Assembly (NCBI RefSeq): GCF_014337925.2 | Contig: NZ_CP143423.1 | Location: forward strand, 2,572,501 to 2,636,500 | DNA: 64,000 nucleotides | Source: Roseobacter fucihabitans | GTDB lineage: Bacteria; Pseudomonadota; Alphaproteobacteria; Rhodobacterales; Rhodobacteraceae | Reading direction: 5' to 3' | Shown: piece after piece, positions 26,952-36,564 of the stretch | Layout: every line of letters starts with the position of its first letter | How positions within the stretch are numbered: the stretch's first letter is position 1 | Notes under the pieces: model-generated | Told to the model about the DNA's origin: nothing | Databases searched by the model: none | Seen by the model: only the letters and a program-made list of their open reading frames with translations | Made by a program: the position numbers and the translations under genes

Positions 26952-27449
26952 ATGGCGATCACGGCACTGTCGGCGTGGTGGTTTTTGCCTTTCGTGCTGC
27001 CGATCTGCGCCTATGCCGCCTATACCGACCTCGCGCGCATGAAGATCACCAACAGGGCCGTGCTGGCGCTTGCCGGGGTGTTCATCGCGCTGGGGTGGGC
27101 GGTGCTGCCCAGTTTGGATGTCTACCTGTGGCGGCTGGCGCAGCTGGCGATCATGTTGGGGTTCGGTATCGTGCTCAATGCCGCCGGCACCATGGGGGCG
27201 GGGGATGCGAAATTCATCGCGGCCTCTGCCTCCTATATCGCGCTCGGGGATCTGCGACTGGTCATTGCCTTGCTGGCGGCAGCCCTTCTGGCGGCTGTGC
27301 TCACGCACCGCATCGCGCGCCATACCCCCCTGCGCAAACTGGCACCACATTGGCAAAGCTGGGAGCAGGGCAAGAAATTCCCGATGGGTTTCGCGCTTGG
27401 CATGACGCTTGCCCTTTATTTGATCCTCGGAGCCCTTAATGGTGCCTGA
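26952..27449 (+). CDS. cpaA: Prepilin peptidase (TadV/CpaA type)
   Basis: A 165-residue A24A aspartic peptidase with about five to six membrane helices. Both catalytic Asp are present: Asp26 in YTDLARMKITN and Asp85 in GAGDAKF. It lacks the methyltransferase domain of PilD, as expected for TadV/CpaA. It should cleave the two Flp-type prepilins after the Gly of their EDG leaders. It is the last recognised classical tad gene in this cluster. Confidence 0.92.
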   Translation: MAITALSAWWFLPFVLPICAYAAYTDLARMKITNRAVLALAGVFIALGWAVLPSLDVYLWRLAQLAIMLGFGIVLNAAGTMGAGDAKFIAASASYIALGDLRLVIALLAAALLAAVLTHRIARHTPLRKLAPHWQSWEQGKKFPMGFALGMTLALYLILGALNGA

Positions 27450-27528
27450 ATTCCGCCATGTTCCCCCGCTAACGTGATCTCCGGATCGGCACCGCGCCGA
27501 CAGGATTGACGCTTTCGGGGGACCCCAG

Positions 27529-28836
27529 ATGAACATGCAAACGGCCACTGTCATGGCCCCGCCGCCGCCCCGCACCCTGGCGGAGATGAAGCTCTCCACG
27601 GTCATGATGCGCGACATTATCCTCAAAACCATGTTCCGCAAAAACGTCGATATGGTCAGCGATCTGAGCCGCGCCGTCTGCCTGCCCATTCTGGTAACGC
27701 AGGAATTGGTCGATATGGCCCGCGAGCAGCGCCTTTTGGAGGCCACCGGGACGCTCAACGCCAATAACGGCAATGAAATGGGGTACCAGCTGACCGAACA
27801 GGGCAAGGCGCGCACGCTCGACGCGCTGGCGCAGTCGGAATATTTCGGCGCGATGCCGGTCCCGCTGGAGGTCTACCGCGAACAGGTCAAACGCCAATCC
27901 GTGCGCAACATGCAAATCACCCGCGCACAACTAAGCGGTGCCATGGGGCATCTGATCCTGCCCGACAGCCTGTTGGGGCAACTGGGGCCGGCTGTTTCCG
28001 CAGGTCGCTCGATCTTGATGTATGGTCCGCCCGGCAACGGCAAATCCTCAATCTCCAATGGCATCCGCGACGCCTTGGGCGATCACGTCTATGTGCCGCG
28101 CGCCATCGAATATGCCGGTCAGGTGATCACCCTTTATGATCCGATCGTACATCGCCCCCTGCCCCTGGAGGAGGAGGATCCCACCTGCCTGCGCCGCGCA
28201 ACCCGGTTTGATACACGCTACGTGAAATGCGAACGCCCGACGGTCATCACGGGTGGTGAATTGACGCTCAACATGCTCGATCTGGTCTATAATCCGACGG
28301 CGCGCACCTATCAGGCCCCGCTGCAATTAAAATCCACCGGGGGTATTTTCATCGTGGACGACCTTGGGCGGCAAGCCGAACCACCGCAATCCCTGGTCAA
28401 CCGCTGGATCGTGCCGCTTGAGGAAAACAAGGACATTCTGGCTCTGCAATCAGGTGAAAAATTCGAAGTGCCGTTTGATACATTGGTGATTTTCTCCACC
28501 AACTTCCATCCCAATGAAATTTTCGATCAGGCCGCGCTGCGCCGGATTTTCTTCAAGATCAAGATCGACGGGCCGGATCAGGAGAACTTCCTGCGGATCT
28601 TTGCGATGGTGGCGCAAAAGCGCAATATGCCACTGGATGAGGCCGCGATGGCGCATCTGCTGGAGGTCAAATACCGCGAGATCGACCGTGTTTACGCAAA
28701 TTACCAACCGATTTTCCTGATCGATCAGATGATTGCCATCTGCGACTTTGAGGGCATCCCGTATCAAATGACCCCCGATTTGATCGACCGGGCCTGGGAT
28801 AATATGTTCGTGAAGGACGCGCAGATCGTGAAATAA
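27529..28836 (+). CDS. AAA+ ATPase of tad clusters, function unknown
   Basis: A 435-residue protein. Residues 1-150 are a helical, possibly winged-helix region; an AAA core follows with Walker A YGPPGNGKSS (P-loop 166-173), Walker B GGIFIVDDLGR, a sensor region FSTNFHPNEIF and an arginine pair ALRRIFF. The C-terminus is helical. Proteins of this kind recur at the end of alphaproteobacterial tad loci but have no settled role; a chaperone or remodelling job for the pilus machine is inference. It lies 79 bp after the prepilin peptidase gene. Confidence 0.8.
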   Translation: MNMQTATVMAPPPPRTLAEMKLSTVMMRDIILKTMFRKNVDMVSDLSRAVCLPILVTQELVDMAREQRLLEATGTLNANNGNEMGYQLTEQGKARTLDALAQSEYFGAMPVPLEVYREQVKRQSVRNMQITRAQLSGAMGHLILPDSLLGQLGPAVSAGRSILMYGPPGNGKSSISNGIRDALGDHVYVPRAIEYAGQVITLYDPIVHRPLPLEEEDPTCLRRATRFDTRYVKCERPTVITGGELTLNMLDLVYNPTARTYQAPLQLKSTGGIFIVDDLGRQAEPPQSLVNRWIVPLEENKDILALQSGEKFEVPFDTLVIFSTNFHPNEIFDQAALRRIFFKIKIDGPDQENFLRIFAMVAQKRNMPLDEAAMAHLLEVKYREIDRVYANYQPIFLIDQMIAICDFEGIPYQMTPDLIDRAWDNMFVKDAQIVK

Positions 28837-28972
28837 CGCGCAGAGCGGCACGCCTCTCTTGCGCATCGCTCAGGGTTGCGCATGACCTCCATGTTGCGCG
28901 CGCATATGAATAACTTCGACAAACGCGGCGTTCAAGACTGGTGCATCGACATCGCCACGCTACACTTGCCTC

Positions 28973-31420
28973 ATGCGCGTGCTTCCCCAGAAATTCACAG
29001 ATTGGTTTGCCTCCAAAGGCTGGCACATCCATCCGCATCAACGCGACATGCTGGATCGCGCCGAGGCCCCGGCCCTCCTGTTGATCGCGCCCACGGGCGG
29101 CGGCAAGACGCTCGCCGGATTCCTGCCCACGCTGGTCGATCTGGCACAGGTGCCGCATGATGGTTTGCACACGCTTTATATTTCGCCGCTCAAGGCGCTG
29201 GCCGCCGATATCCGCCGCAATCTCACGACGCCCGTTACCGAAATGGGCCTTGATATCCGCATCGAGGACCGCACCGGCGACACCCCTGCCAGCCGCAAGA
29301 AACGCCAGCGCGCCGATCCACCCCATATCCTGCTGACCACGCCGGAAAGCCTTGCGCTACTGACCTCCTATGAAGACGCGCCGCGCATGTTCAAGGGGTT
29401 GAAACGCGTGGTGGTCGATGAAATCCACGCATTGGCGGAATCCAAACGCGGGGATCAATTGATGCTGGCGCTGGGGCGGTTGCAACGGCTCTGCCCCGAT
29501 CTGCGGCGCGTCGGGCTGTCCGCAACGGTGGAAGACCCCGCTGCCATCGCGCAACACCTCGCACGTCACCCCGACCCTTGCGAAATCCTCATGGCCGACC
29601 CCGGACCGGCACCCGATATTTCCATGCTCACGACGGAACAGCCCCCACCCTGGGCCGGGGGCAACGCCGCCTACGCGATCCCCGCCGTGCTGGAGGAGGT
29701 ACGTAAACACAACACCACGCTGATCTTTCATAACACCCGCGCGCAGGCGGAGATCTTCTTTCACAACCTTTGGTTGGCCAATGAGGACAGTTTGCCCATC
29801 GGCATTCACCACGGCTCGCTCGACCGCCAGCAACGCGAACGCGTCGAAGCGGCGATGGTGCGCGGGGAATTACGCGCGATTGTTTGTACCGGGAGCCTCG
29901 ATCTGGGCATTGATTGGGGCGATGTCGATCTGGTGATCCAGATCGGTGCGCCCAAGAACGTCAAGCGGCTGGTGCAACGGATCGGGCGGGCCAATCACCG
30001 CTATAACGCGCCCTCCAAGGCGCTGCTGGTCCCGGCGAACCGCTTTGAGGTGGTGGAATGTGTTGCCGCGCTGGACGCCGTGCGCGACGGCGCGCTGGAT
30101 GGTGAGCCGCGCGGGTCCGGGCCGCGCGATGTGCTGTGCCAACACATCCTGATCACCGCCTGTGCCGGTCCGTTTGATGCGGATGCGCTGTTTGCGGAAA
30201 TCACAACCGTCGGGGCCTATGCGGGGCTGTCGCGCGCTGAATTTGACGACTGCCTTACGTTTTGCGCAACCGGGGGATATGCTCTGCGCGCCTATGATCA
30301 ATGGCAACGCCTGCAACAACGCGGCGATGGTGCCTGGCATCTGCGCGATCCGCGCGCCGCGCAGAAAATCCGTATGAACATCGGCACGATCCAGGATACC
30401 GATACGCTCAAGGTCCGCCTCAGACGAAATCGTGGCGGCAAACCGCTGGGTGAAGTCGAAGAGGGGTTTGCGGCCACGCTCACGCCCGGCGATACGTTTC
30501 TGATCGGCGGGCAGATCGTGAAATACGAGGGCCTGCGCGAAATGACCGTCGAAGTGAGCCGCCATGCGGCCAAAAAGCCCAAGGTCGCGACCTTCATGGG
30601 CACGAAATTTGCCACCTCCACCGTGCTCAGCGCCCGCGTGGTGGAGATGTTCCAACAGGAAGATTGGCCCGCCCTGCCCGCGCATACCGCCGACTGGCTG
30701 GCCCTGCAACGCCGCGTCAGCCAACTGCCCAAACCGGGCCGCTTGCTGATCGAGAGCTTCCCCCACGACGGGCGCGAACAGACGGTGATCTATGGGTTTG
30801 CCGGGCGTAATGGGCAGCAGACATTAGGGCTGTTGTTGACCAAGCGGATGGAGGAAATCGGGCTCAACCCGCTGGGGTTTGTCGCCACCGATTATGCCAC
30901 GTTGATCTGGGGTCTGGATGCCGTGCAAGACCCGGCGCCGCTCTTTGATCTCGCCGCCCTAAAGGACGGGCTGGACACCTGGCTGGCCGGAAATGCGGTG
31001 ATGAAACGTACCTTTCGCGCCAGCGCCACGATTGCCGGGCTCATCCAGCGCAACAGCCCTTCGGCGCGCAAATCCGGCCGGCAGGCGACGTTCAGTTCGG
31101 ATATTCTGTATGACACGCTGCAAAAATACGATCCCGACCACCTGCTTTTGGATATCACCCGCGAAGAGGCGATGCGGGGCCTCGTTGATTTTGGACGGAT
31201 CAAAGAGATGGCACAGCGTATCGGCGGGCGGATTGATCACCTCAAGCTGTCGCGTGTGACACCGCTTGCCGCACCGATGTTGCTGGAAATGGGCCGGGTG
31301 CCGGTCAAGGGAGCCGCCGAAGAAAAGCTGCTCGCGCAGGAAGCCGCAAGCCTGATGGAACAATCCGGCCTTGCCGAGATCACGCCAGCCGCCGCCCCGC
31401 ACTGGCGCGCCGGTTCTTGA
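28973..31420 (+). CDS. Ligase-associated DEXH box helicase (Lhr-like)
   Basis: An 815-residue superfamily 2 helicase. Motif I TGGGKT is at 41-46, motif II is DEIH (about residue 147), and motif VI is QRIGRANH; the Lhr winged-helix and C-terminal DEAD/H-associated domains follow. This short Lhr class is known from a DNA repair cluster with an ATP-dependent ligase, an MBL-type exonuclease and PdeM. Here only PdeM is adjacent (41 bp downstream). The 136-bp gap to the tad ATPase marks a new unit. Confidence 0.92.
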   Translation: MRVLPQKFTDWFASKGWHIHPHQRDMLDRAEAPALLLIAPTGGGKTLAGFLPTLVDLAQVPHDGLHTLYISPLKALAADIRRNLTTPVTEMGLDIRIEDRTGDTPASRKKRQRADPPHILLTTPESLALLTSYEDAPRMFKGLKRVVVDEIHALAESKRGDQLMLALGRLQRLCPDLRRVGLSATVEDPAAIAQHLARHPDPCEILMADPGPAPDISMLTTEQPPPWAGGNAAYAIPAVLEEVRKHNTTLIFHNTRAQAEIFFHNLWLANEDSLPIGIHHGSLDRQQRERVEAAMVRGELRAIVCTGSLDLGIDWGDVDLVIQIGAPKNVKRLVQRIGRANHRYNAPSKALLVPANRFEVVECVAALDAVRDGALDGEPRGSGPRDVLCQHILITACAGPFDADALFAEITTVGAYAGLSRAEFDDCLTFCATGGYALRAYDQWQRLQQRGDGAWHLRDPRAAQKIRMNIGTIQDTDTLKVRLRRNRGGKPLGEVEEGFAATLTPGDTFLIGGQIVKYEGLREMTVEVSRHAAKKPKVATFMGTKFATSTVLSARVVEMFQQEDWPALPAHTADWLALQRRVSQLPKPGRLLIESFPHDGREQTVIYGFAGRNGQQTLGLLLTKRMEEIGLNPLGFVATDYATLIWGLDAVQDPAPLFDLAALKDGLDTWLAGNAVMKRTFRASATIAGLIQRNSPSARKSGRQATFSSDILYDTLQKYDPDHLLLDITREEAMRGLVDFGRIKEMAQRIGGRIDHLKLSRVTPLAAPMLLEMGRVPVKGAAEEKLLAQEAASLMEQSGLAEITPAAAPHWRAGS

Positions 31421-31460
31421 GCGGCTTGCGCGCGCGTGCGAATTACGCGATGAACAAATC

Positions 31461-32123
31461 ATGAACTCTTTTGATTTTTCTTTCGCGACAACCGCGCTGA
31501 AGGCCCTCGGCTCCGGTGCTTTATGGTGGCCCGCGCAAAGCCTCCTATGCGTGTCCGATCTGCATCTGGGTAAATCGGAGCGGGTTGCGCGGCGCAGCGG
31601 GCAATCCCTGCCCCCCTATGAGACCCGCGAAACCCTATCGCGATTGGCGAGCGATCTCGACGCCACGCAGGCGCGGACGGTAATTTGTCTCGGTGACAGC
31701 TTTGATGATCTGAGCGCCGCCGCCGCCCTGCCCGAAGCCGAACGGTTATGGATTGCGCAGCTTCAGGCGGGGCGGCGATGGATCTGGATCGAAGGCAACC
31801 ATGATCCGGGACCTATCGAATTTGGCGGCACACATCTGGAACACCTTACCCTAGACGCGCTGACCTTTCGCCACATCGCAAGTGCGGAGGCGCGCGGTGA
31901 AGTCTCGGGCCATTATCACCCCAAGGCGCATGTCCAGACGCGCGGACGGCGTATTTCCCGGCCTGCATTTTTATGCGATGACCGGCGGCTGATCCTGCCC
32001 GCTTATGGCATCTATACCGGCGGGCTGCGCAGCGACAGCGCCGTATTACAAAAGTTGATGGGCCCAAAAGCCCTTGCCATCCTGACCGGTCCCATGCCCA
32101 CATGTGTGCCGATGCCACGTTAG
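31461..32123 (+). CDS. pdeM: Ligase-associated DNA damage response endonuclease PdeM
   Basis: A 220-residue calcineurin-like metallophosphoesterase. Metal motifs are in order: CVSDLHLGKSE (Asp33, His35), CLGDSFDD (Asp79), EGNHDPG (Asn113, His114) and GHYHPKA near the end. It is the usual partner of the Lhr-like helicase in the ligase-associated repair cluster. ATG 31461 gives the usual length; the open frame extends upstream into the end of the helicase gene but without domain sequence. Confidence 0.9.
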   Translation: MNSFDFSFATTALKALGSGALWWPAQSLLCVSDLHLGKSERVARRSGQSLPPYETRETLSRLASDLDATQARTVICLGDSFDDLSAAAALPEAERLWIAQLQAGRRWIWIEGNHDPGPIEFGGTHLEHLTLDALTFRHIASAEARGEVSGHYHPKAHVQTRGRRISRPAFLCDDRRLILPAYGIYTGGLRSDSAVLQKLMGPKALAILTGPMPTCVPMPR

Positions 32124-32132
32124 GAATTGAAA

Positions 32133-32552
32133 ATGGACGCTGCCAACCGCAACCGGATCGAGGCGAGCTTTGCCGCCCAGAATATGATGCAGACCTTCGG
32201 GGCCAGCCTAAGCCATGTCGCGCAAGGCGAGGTGGTGATCACCGCCCCGATCCTGGAAGGCGCGCTCCAGCAACAGGGGTTTGGTCACGCGGGGCTGACG
32301 TTTTCCATCGGCGACAGTGCGGCGGGTTATGCAGCGCTGAGCACCCTGCCGCTGGAGCACGAAGTCGTCACCGCTGAGATCAAGATCAACCTGCTGGCCC
32401 CCGCACGCGGGGAGTTGTTGCGCGCCACCGGCCGGGTCGTCAAACCCGGCAAGCGGTTGATCATTGTGACCGCCGAAGTACACGCCATCGCGCAGGGCGT
32501 CGAAACGCTGATCGCGCTTCTGCAAGGCACGATGGTGCCGGTACCGGCGTAA
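32133..32552 (+). CDS. PaaI family hotdog-fold thioesterase
   Basis: A 139-residue hotdog-fold protein of the PaaI/YdiI type, which hydrolyses acyl-CoA esters. The core GFGHAGLTFSIGDSAAGYAAL and the EIKINLLAPARGELLRATGRV strand pair are typical. ATG 32133 lies 6 nt after AGGAA, and that Shine-Dalgarno overlaps the stop of pdeM, so they are coupled. The acyl substrate is unknown. It converges on folD, with only 3 bp between the two stop codons. Confidence 0.85.
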   Translation: MDAANRNRIEASFAAQNMMQTFGASLSHVAQGEVVITAPILEGALQQQGFGHAGLTFSIGDSAAGYAALSTLPLEHEVVTAEIKINLLAPARGELLRATGRVVKPGKRLIIVTAEVHAIAQGVETLIALLQGTMVPVPA

Positions 32553-32555
32553 ACC

Positions 32556-33458
32556 TTACGCGGTCAGGCCTTCGGGTTCCGCCAAGCCATTCGCACGACA
32601 ACAGGCCGTGACCGTATTGGCCAGCAAGCAGGCAATTGTCATCGGCCCGACACCGCCCGGCACCGGAGTGATGGCACCGGCAACCGCCGCGCAGCTGTCG
32701 TAATCCACATCGCCCACAAGGCGGGTCTTGCCCTCGCCGCGTTCCGGCGCATCCAGACGGTTGATGCCCACATCAATGACGGTCGCGCCCGGTTTGATCC
32801 AATCACCAGGCACCATTTCGGGGCGACCGACAGCGGCGACCACGATATCCGCACGGCGCACCACATCCGCCAGATCCTTGGTCCGGCTATGGGCGATCGT
32901 GACCGTGCAGCTATCCCCCAGCAACAATTGCGCCATGGGTTTGCCGACGATATTGGAGCGCCCGATCACCACCGCATCCATGCCCGACAGCGATCCGTGA
33001 TAATCGCGCAGCATCATCAAACAGCCGAGCGGCGTGCAAGGGACCATGCTCTTCTGCCCCGTGCCCAACAAGCCGACGTTGGAAATGTGAAACCCATCCA
33101 CATCCTTGGCCGGATCAATCGAGTTGATCACGAGGTCCTCGTCCAGATGTTTGGGCAGCGGCAATTGCACCAGAATGCCGTGGATGTCGGGATCATTGTT
33201 CAATTGGTCGATCACCGCCAGAAGGTCCGGCTCGGAGGTATCAACTTCGAGCTTGTGCTCCACAGATTTCATGCCCACTTCGGTGGTCTGCTTGCCCTTG
33301 GAGCGCACATAGACCTGGCTTGCCGGGTCTTCCCCGACCAGAACCACCGCCAGCCCCGGCGTAATCCCGTGATCCTGTTTAAGGCGGCTCACATGCTCTG
33401 CGACCTGGGTGCGGACTGTGGCGGCGAAGGCTTTTCCGTCAATGATTTTGGCTGACAT
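32556..33458 (-). CDS. folD: Bifunctional methylene-THF dehydrogenase/cyclohydrolase FolD
   Basis: A 300-residue enzyme interconverting 5,10-methylene-, methenyl- and 10-formyl-tetrahydrofolate with NADP. The catalytic YVRSK motif has Lys54, and [11 protein letters not shown] and [16 protein letters not shown], the dinucleotide-binding signature, are present. Together with fhs upstream on the same strand it forms the C1-folate module that links formate to methylene-THF. Confidence 0.97.
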   Translation of the reverse strand: MSAKIIDGKAFAATVRTQVAEHVSRLKQDHGITPGLAVVLVGEDPASQVYVRSKGKQTTEVGMKSVEHKLEVDTSEPDLLAVIDQLNNDPDIHGILVQLPLPKHLDEDLVINSIDPAKDVDGFHISNVGLLGTGQKSMVPCTPLGCLMMLRDYHGSLSGMDAVVIGRSNIVGKPMAQLLLGDSCTVTIAHSRTKDLADVVRRADIVVAAVGRPEMVPGDWIKPGATVIDVGINRLDAPERGEGKTRLVGDVDYDSCAAVAGAITPVPGGVGPMTIACLLANTVTACCRANGLAEPEGLTA

Positions 33459-33469
33459 CTGATATTTTC

Positions 33470-33943
33470 CTATTGTCTTTGAAACGTGACCCTATGGGCC
33501 AATGTGTGACCATCCGTGATCACAAGCTCATCAAACTGCATCAGTTGCAGCAGATCATAAAATGTCGCGACATATTGCAGTTCCTCCTGCCGGAAAAACC
33601 CGCCTTCGCGCACCGACACGGTCAGTTGCGCCATAATCGCACGGGCGCGGTAGATGGTGGAGAACACCTCGTCATCCAGCGCCATCAAAATGAGCGTCTC
33701 CGCCCCTTCGCCCTTGGCGAAAAACACGAAACGGGGGCTTTCCGGGGCCTCCAGCTGCGCCTTTGTCAACAGGTTCACAAAGTCGATCCGGACCGCTTTG
33801 CCGGCCCCTTGGCTGGCGCGGACCACGCGGTCAAATGTCTCTTCCGAGGTGATCTGCGGATAATAATATCCGACGTATCGATCCTCGGCGATGACCGCCC
33901 CCGCAAAGATCAGCGCAAAGCACATGGCAATCAATCTGGTCAT
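33470..33943 (-). CDS. Unknown secreted protein between fhs and folD
   Basis: A 157-residue protein with a signal peptide ([19 protein letters not shown], cleavage near residue 19). The mature part starts [11 protein letters not shown] and contains no metal, nucleotide or folate motif I know; it has no Cys. ATG 33941-33943 is preceded by GGAGA; a longer frame upstream has no signal sequence. It lies 11 bp from folD and 85 bp after fhs on the same strand. I cannot assign a function. Confidence 0.75.
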   Translation of the reverse strand: MTRLIAMCFALIFAGAVIAEDRYVGYYYPQITSEETFDRVVRASQGAGKAVRIDFVNLLTKAQLEAPESPRFVFFAKGEGAETLILMALDDEVFSTIYRARAIMAQLTVSVREGGFFRQEELQYVATFYDLLQLMQFDELVITDGHTLAHRVTFQRQ

Positions 33944-33987
33944 CACGGTCTCCTTTGTTTCCCTGACGCCCAGCTTGGCGGTGGAGC

Positions 33988-34019
33988 GGTCGGGGGACAA
34001 CCGAAATCGTCCCCCGACC
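33988..34019. terminator. Strong hairpin after fhs
   Basis: GGTCGGGGGAC (33988-33998) and GTCCCCCGACC (34009-34019) form a perfect 11-bp stem with a 10-nt loop, starting 9 bp after the fhs stop. No T-run follows on the minus strand, so it may be a transcript-stabilising or attenuating structure more than a classical terminator. Confidence 0.55.
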
Positions 34020-34028
34020 CCAAACCCT

Positions 34029-35705
34029 TTAGAACAGACCTTCGACGTCGCCATCCGCGTTCAGCTTGATGTTTTCAGCTGATGGTACACGCGGCAGGCC
34101 GGGCATGGTCATGATCTCGCCGCAGATTGCGACAACAAAACCGGCACCCGCACTCAGGCGGACTTCGCGCACCGGAATGTCAAACCCGGTGGGCGCGCCG
34201 CGCTCATTGGGGTCGGTGGTGAAGCTGTATTGCGTTTTCGCCATACAGACCGGGAGGTTACCGTAGCCCTGATCTTCCCAGTCTTTCAACTGGTTGCGGA
34301 TCTTCTGATCCATCACGGCGGCATCGGCGCGATAGATTTTTTTGGCAATGGTGTTGATCTTATCGGCAAGGCTCATCTCATCAGGGTAGATCGGCGCGAA
34401 ATTGCCCTCCCCCTTGTCGATGGTCTCAACGACCTTGCGCGCGAGGTCTGCGGAGCCTTCCGAGCCCAACTCCCAGTGGCGCGACAGCACCGCCTCCGAG
34501 CCTTGGCTGGCCACGTAATCCTTGACCGCCTGCACTTCGGCGTCGGTATCCGTGACGAAATGGTTGATCGCGACAACCACCGGCACGCCAAAGGATTTCA
34601 CGTTCTCGATGTGGCGTCCAAGGTTGGCACAACCGTTCTTGACCGCATCCACATTTTCGCCACCCAAGTCGGCCTTGGCGACGCCACCGTTCATCTTCAT
34701 CGCCCGGACCGTGGCCACAACCACCACACAGGAGGGTGACAACCCTGCTTTGCGGCATTTGATGTTGAGGAACTTCTCGGCCCCCAGATCGGCTCCAAAA
34801 CCCGCTTCGGTCACAACGTAATCGGCCAGTTTCAACGCCGTCGTCGTCGCGATCACCGAATTACAGCCATGCGCGATATTGGCAAAAGGACCGCCATGCA
34901 CAAAGGCCGGGTTGTTTTCGAGCGTCTGCACCAGGTTAGGTTGCATCGCGTCCTTGAGCAGAACGGTCATCGCGCCGTCCGCCTTGATGTCGCGCGCATA
35001 GACCGGCGTGCGATCGCGTCGATACGCCACGATCATATCGCCGAGGCGTTTTTGCAGATCCTCAAGGTTCTTGGACAGGCACAGGATCGCCATGACCTCG
35101 GAGGCCACGGTGATGTCGAACCCGGTTTCACGCGGGAAACCATTGGCCACACCACCCAGCGAGGCGGTGATCTGGCGCAGGGCGCGGTCGTTCATGTCCA
35201 CCACGCGGCGCCACACAACACGGCGCGTGTCGATGTCGAGCGCATTGCCCCAGTAGATATGGTTGTCGATCATCGCCGACAGCAACGAATGCGCGGAGGT
35301 GATCGCGTGGAAATCACCGGTGAAATGCAGGTTCATCTCTTCCATCGGCACGATCTGAGCATAACCGCCACCCGCAGCGCCGCCCTTCATCCCGAAGTTC
35401 GGCCCCAGGGAGGCCTCGCGGATACAAACGGCCGCTTTTTTGCCGATGTGGTTGAGACCATCGCCCAGGCCCACGGTCGTTGTCGTCTTGCCCTCACCGG
35501 CGGGCGTCGGGTTGATCGCTGTGACCAGGATCAGCTTGCCGTTCTCATTGCTCTGTACTGAGTTGATGAACTTTTGGCTCACCTTCGCCTTGTCATGGCC
35601 GTAGGGCAGAAGATCATCGCTGGCGATCCCCAGCTTGGCACCAATCTCCTGGATTGGCTGCTTGCTCGCCTCACGCGCGATTTCGATGTCGGTTTTATAA
35701 GCCAT
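34029..35705 (-). CDS. fhs: Formate--tetrahydrofolate ligase
   Basis: A 558-residue enzyme that makes 10-formyl-THF from formate, THF and ATP. The P-loop [11 protein letters not shown] is at about residues 66-76, and the family stretches [20 protein letters not shown] and [13 protein letters not shown] are present. ATG at 35703-35705 ([10 protein letters not shown]) is the usual N-terminus; a longer open frame upstream has no homology. In Roseobacters Fhs with FolD oxidises or assimilates C1 units, for example from DMSP or methylated amines. Confidence 0.97.
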   Translation of the reverse strand: MAYKTDIEIAREASKQPIQEIGAKLGIASDDLLPYGHDKAKVSQKFINSVQSNENGKLILVTAINPTPAGEGKTTTTVGLGDGLNHIGKKAAVCIREASLGPNFGMKGGAAGGGYAQIVPMEEMNLHFTGDFHAITSAHSLLSAMIDNHIYWGNALDIDTRRVVWRRVVDMNDRALRQITASLGGVANGFPRETGFDITVASEVMAILCLSKNLEDLQKRLGDMIVAYRRDRTPVYARDIKADGAMTVLLKDAMQPNLVQTLENNPAFVHGGPFANIAHGCNSVIATTTALKLADYVVTEAGFGADLGAEKFLNIKCRKAGLSPSCVVVVATVRAMKMNGGVAKADLGGENVDAVKNGCANLGRHIENVKSFGVPVVVAINHFVTDTDAEVQAVKDYVASQGSEAVLSRHWELGSEGSADLARKVVETIDKGEGNFAPIYPDEMSLADKINTIAKKIYRADAAVMDQKIRNQLKDWEDQGYGNLPVCMAKTQYSFTTDPNERGAPTGFDIPVREVRLSAGAGFVVAICGEIMTMPGLPRVPSAENIKLNADGDVEGLF

Positions 35706-35852
35706 GGATTTGTCCCCGTTGAAGTGCCGCGCACGGCAGAGTTGCTTTATCCTGCATAAGAGCGTCACAGGGGACACAGAAGGTCAATCCCGACATTTCC
35801 GCGCCACGTTGCGGCGGGCAGCGGGCCAATCGTTTCTTTTCGGAAACGAATG

Positions 35853-36449
35853 TTACCTTCGGGCCGCTTCAAAATACGTCCAGACCGGTTGGTCGGGAAT
35901 ATGAAGGGTCACGCTATCACCCGGCGCGACCGGACCCTCGCGCTCCACCCATGCGGTAACACCGCGCCGGTTCTCGGCGGCTGGCTTGAACGCGGCCCCA
36001 AAACCGGGGCGGTCCTTTTCAATCTCGCGACCGGGCAGGATACAGGGGCGGTTTTCCATATCCACGGCGATGCTTGCGCCGCTTTGGAACAGAAGTCTTG
36101 AAGAGGGCGGGATGTGGCTGAAATCCGGGATGCCTTCGATGACCAGGGACGCGCCGACCCAGGCCGGATCGATCATCTCCAGCCCCATATCGGCCGCGAT
36201 CAGGGCCAATTCTTCGGCGGACAGGACCGAAAGCTGCCGCACGTTGCGGATTTCGGTGCCCTTGGGGTATTGCGCCTTGGTGCGCACACAGGACGGGCGG
36301 ATCAGACCGCCATGGCATTCCCCGTCGATGCCGGTGAATTTCAACTCTGCGCTCTCAAGGGCGTCGGCACGCAATGTCGCCACGCTATCTGAGACGCGGC
36401 CCAACCATTTAACGGTGCCGGAATAACGGGTGGGTAAAAGCGCGGGCAT
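35853..36449 (-). CDS. MOSC domain protein
   Basis: A 198-residue stand-alone MOSC domain, related to the C-terminal domain of molybdenum cofactor sulfurase. The expected single Cys in the cofactor-sulfur loop region (PSCVRTKAQYPKGTEIRN) is visible, as is GVTAWVEREGPVAPGD near the end. ATG 36447-36449 follows AAAAGGAG. The partner enzyme is unknown; the gene stands alone between fhs and ftsH. Confidence 0.85.
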   Translation of the reverse strand: MPALLPTRYSGTVKWLGRVSDSVATLRADALESAELKFTGIDGECHGGLIRPSCVRTKAQYPKGTEIRNVRQLSVLSAEELALIAADMGLEMIDPAWVGASLVIEGIPDFSHIPPSSRLLFQSGASIAVDMENRPCILPGREIEKDRPGFGAAFKPAAENRRGVTAWVEREGPVAPGDSVTLHIPDQPVWTYFEAARR

Positions 36450-36499
36450 GTTGAAACTCCTTTTGCGTGGCTGCGCCGATTTGAACAAACCCTGTCCCA

Positions 36500-36528
36500 A
36501 AAGAAAAGGCCCCGCGGGTGCAGGGCCT
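36500..36528 (-). terminator. Intrinsic terminator after ftsH
   Basis: Read on the minus strand, AGGCCC pairs with GGGCCT around a 10-nt loop and is followed by a T-rich tail (TTTTCTTTT, 36508-36500). It lies about 37 bp after the ftsH stop and should end the long tol-pal-tilS-ftsH stretch. Confidence 0.75.
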
Positions 36529-36564
36529 CATGACTTTTTATGATGTCTCCAGTGCGAGCGGTGA

